A stretch of 40,933 nt of DNA from Clostridiales bacterium. GTDB lineage: Bacteria > Bacillota > Clostridia > Oscillospirales > Oscillospiraceae. How positions within the stretch are numbered: position 1 is the stretch's first letter; each line of letters begins with the position of its first letter. The stretch covers positions 1-40,933 of the forward strand of contig SFHI01000026.1 of NCBI GenBank assembly GCA_004555705.1, given 5' to 3'. The position numbers and the translations under genes are program-made. The notes beneath the pieces are model-generated. The model saw only the letters and a program-made list of their open reading frames with translations, did not search any database and had not been told where the DNA came from. This document shows positions 40,839-40,933 of the stretch, in pieces.

Positions 40839-40933
40839 AAATTGGTGTTTGTAGGGATGATGACAGGAAAATACCTTCCCCCGGGGGCGGCGCGTCGCGC
40901 AGCGAATCAGAATTATAATGATTGCCAGTGGCA
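40839..40933. repeat. Start of another AAATTGGTGTTTG element, cut by the window edge
   Basis: AAATTGGTGTTTG at 40839-40851 preceded by CAGAACGAC, the usual outer flank. The interior differs from both known types (CCCCCGGGGGCGGCGCGTCG), so it may be a third interior or a degraded copy. Confidence 0.5.

Overview
The window is a 41-kb piece of a GC-rich Firmicute chromosome, most likely a gut Clostridium-class bacterium of the Oscillospirales (Oscillospiraceae/Ruminococcaceae). This placement is inferred from the GC-rich coding style, strong GGAGG ribosome binding sites, the dap lysine/peptidoglycan genes, formate-tetrahydrofolate ligase, tRNAs with encoded CCA, and many short palindromic dispersed repeats. 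No phage, plasmid, rRNA, CRISPR or transposase gene is visible. The species cannot be fixed from the sequence alone.

Layout. Positions 1-6358 (minus strand) hold one operon: two sugar-type ABC permeases, a long coiled-coil HlyD-type adaptor, a MacB-like membrane protein, an OmpR-type response regulator and a histidine kinase cut by the window edge. A PhoB-type direct repeat sits 10 bp before a -10 upstream of it. Positions 6576-8010 carry tRNA-Val with two downstream copies of its 3' end, a NusG-domain-II protein and tRNA-Arg(CCG). Positions 8124-10215 hold a macrodomain/SirTM sirtuin pair diverging from an HxlR regulator. Positions 10268-15101 hold a two-domain metallopeptidase lipoprotein, a TetR regulator and a MATE exporter. 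The peptidase and exporter have near-identical promoters with shared GACC-N4-GGTC dyads, so the three look like one regulon. Positions 15629-16108 encode a small PH-like membrane protein.

Positions 16353-23476 form a catabolic-looking island: permease, HyuA-type hydantoinase/oxoprolinase, HExxH protein, FAD-dependent oxidoreductase and a LacI regulator, with a perfect 12-4-12 palindrome just after the permease promoter. Two tRNAs (His, Arg-TCT) follow, then rluA-family and lspA genes. Positions 26249-30147 hold the one-carbon genes fhs, fchA and folD. This FolD lacks the usual cyclohydrolase lysine, so FchA may supply that step. A DUF1576 membrane protein follows. Positions 32026-33853 hold an M42 peptidase and a YdcF-like protein. 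Divergent from them are a cytoplasmic ParB-like/BMP fusion and a translationally coupled phosphoesterase. The right end carries a DUF2461 gene and dapA-dapB-dapF.

The intergenic space is unusually full of non-coding palindromic elements. One family has the terminal repeat AAATTGGTGTTTG with two different interiors. A second has AATTGACAATTGACAATT arms and provides the stop codons of dapB and dapF. A third has TGTAACACTTAA ends. There is also a single GGGGCTGTCTCA-ended insert and a 160-bp near-perfect inverted repeat right behind fhs. Several are nested.
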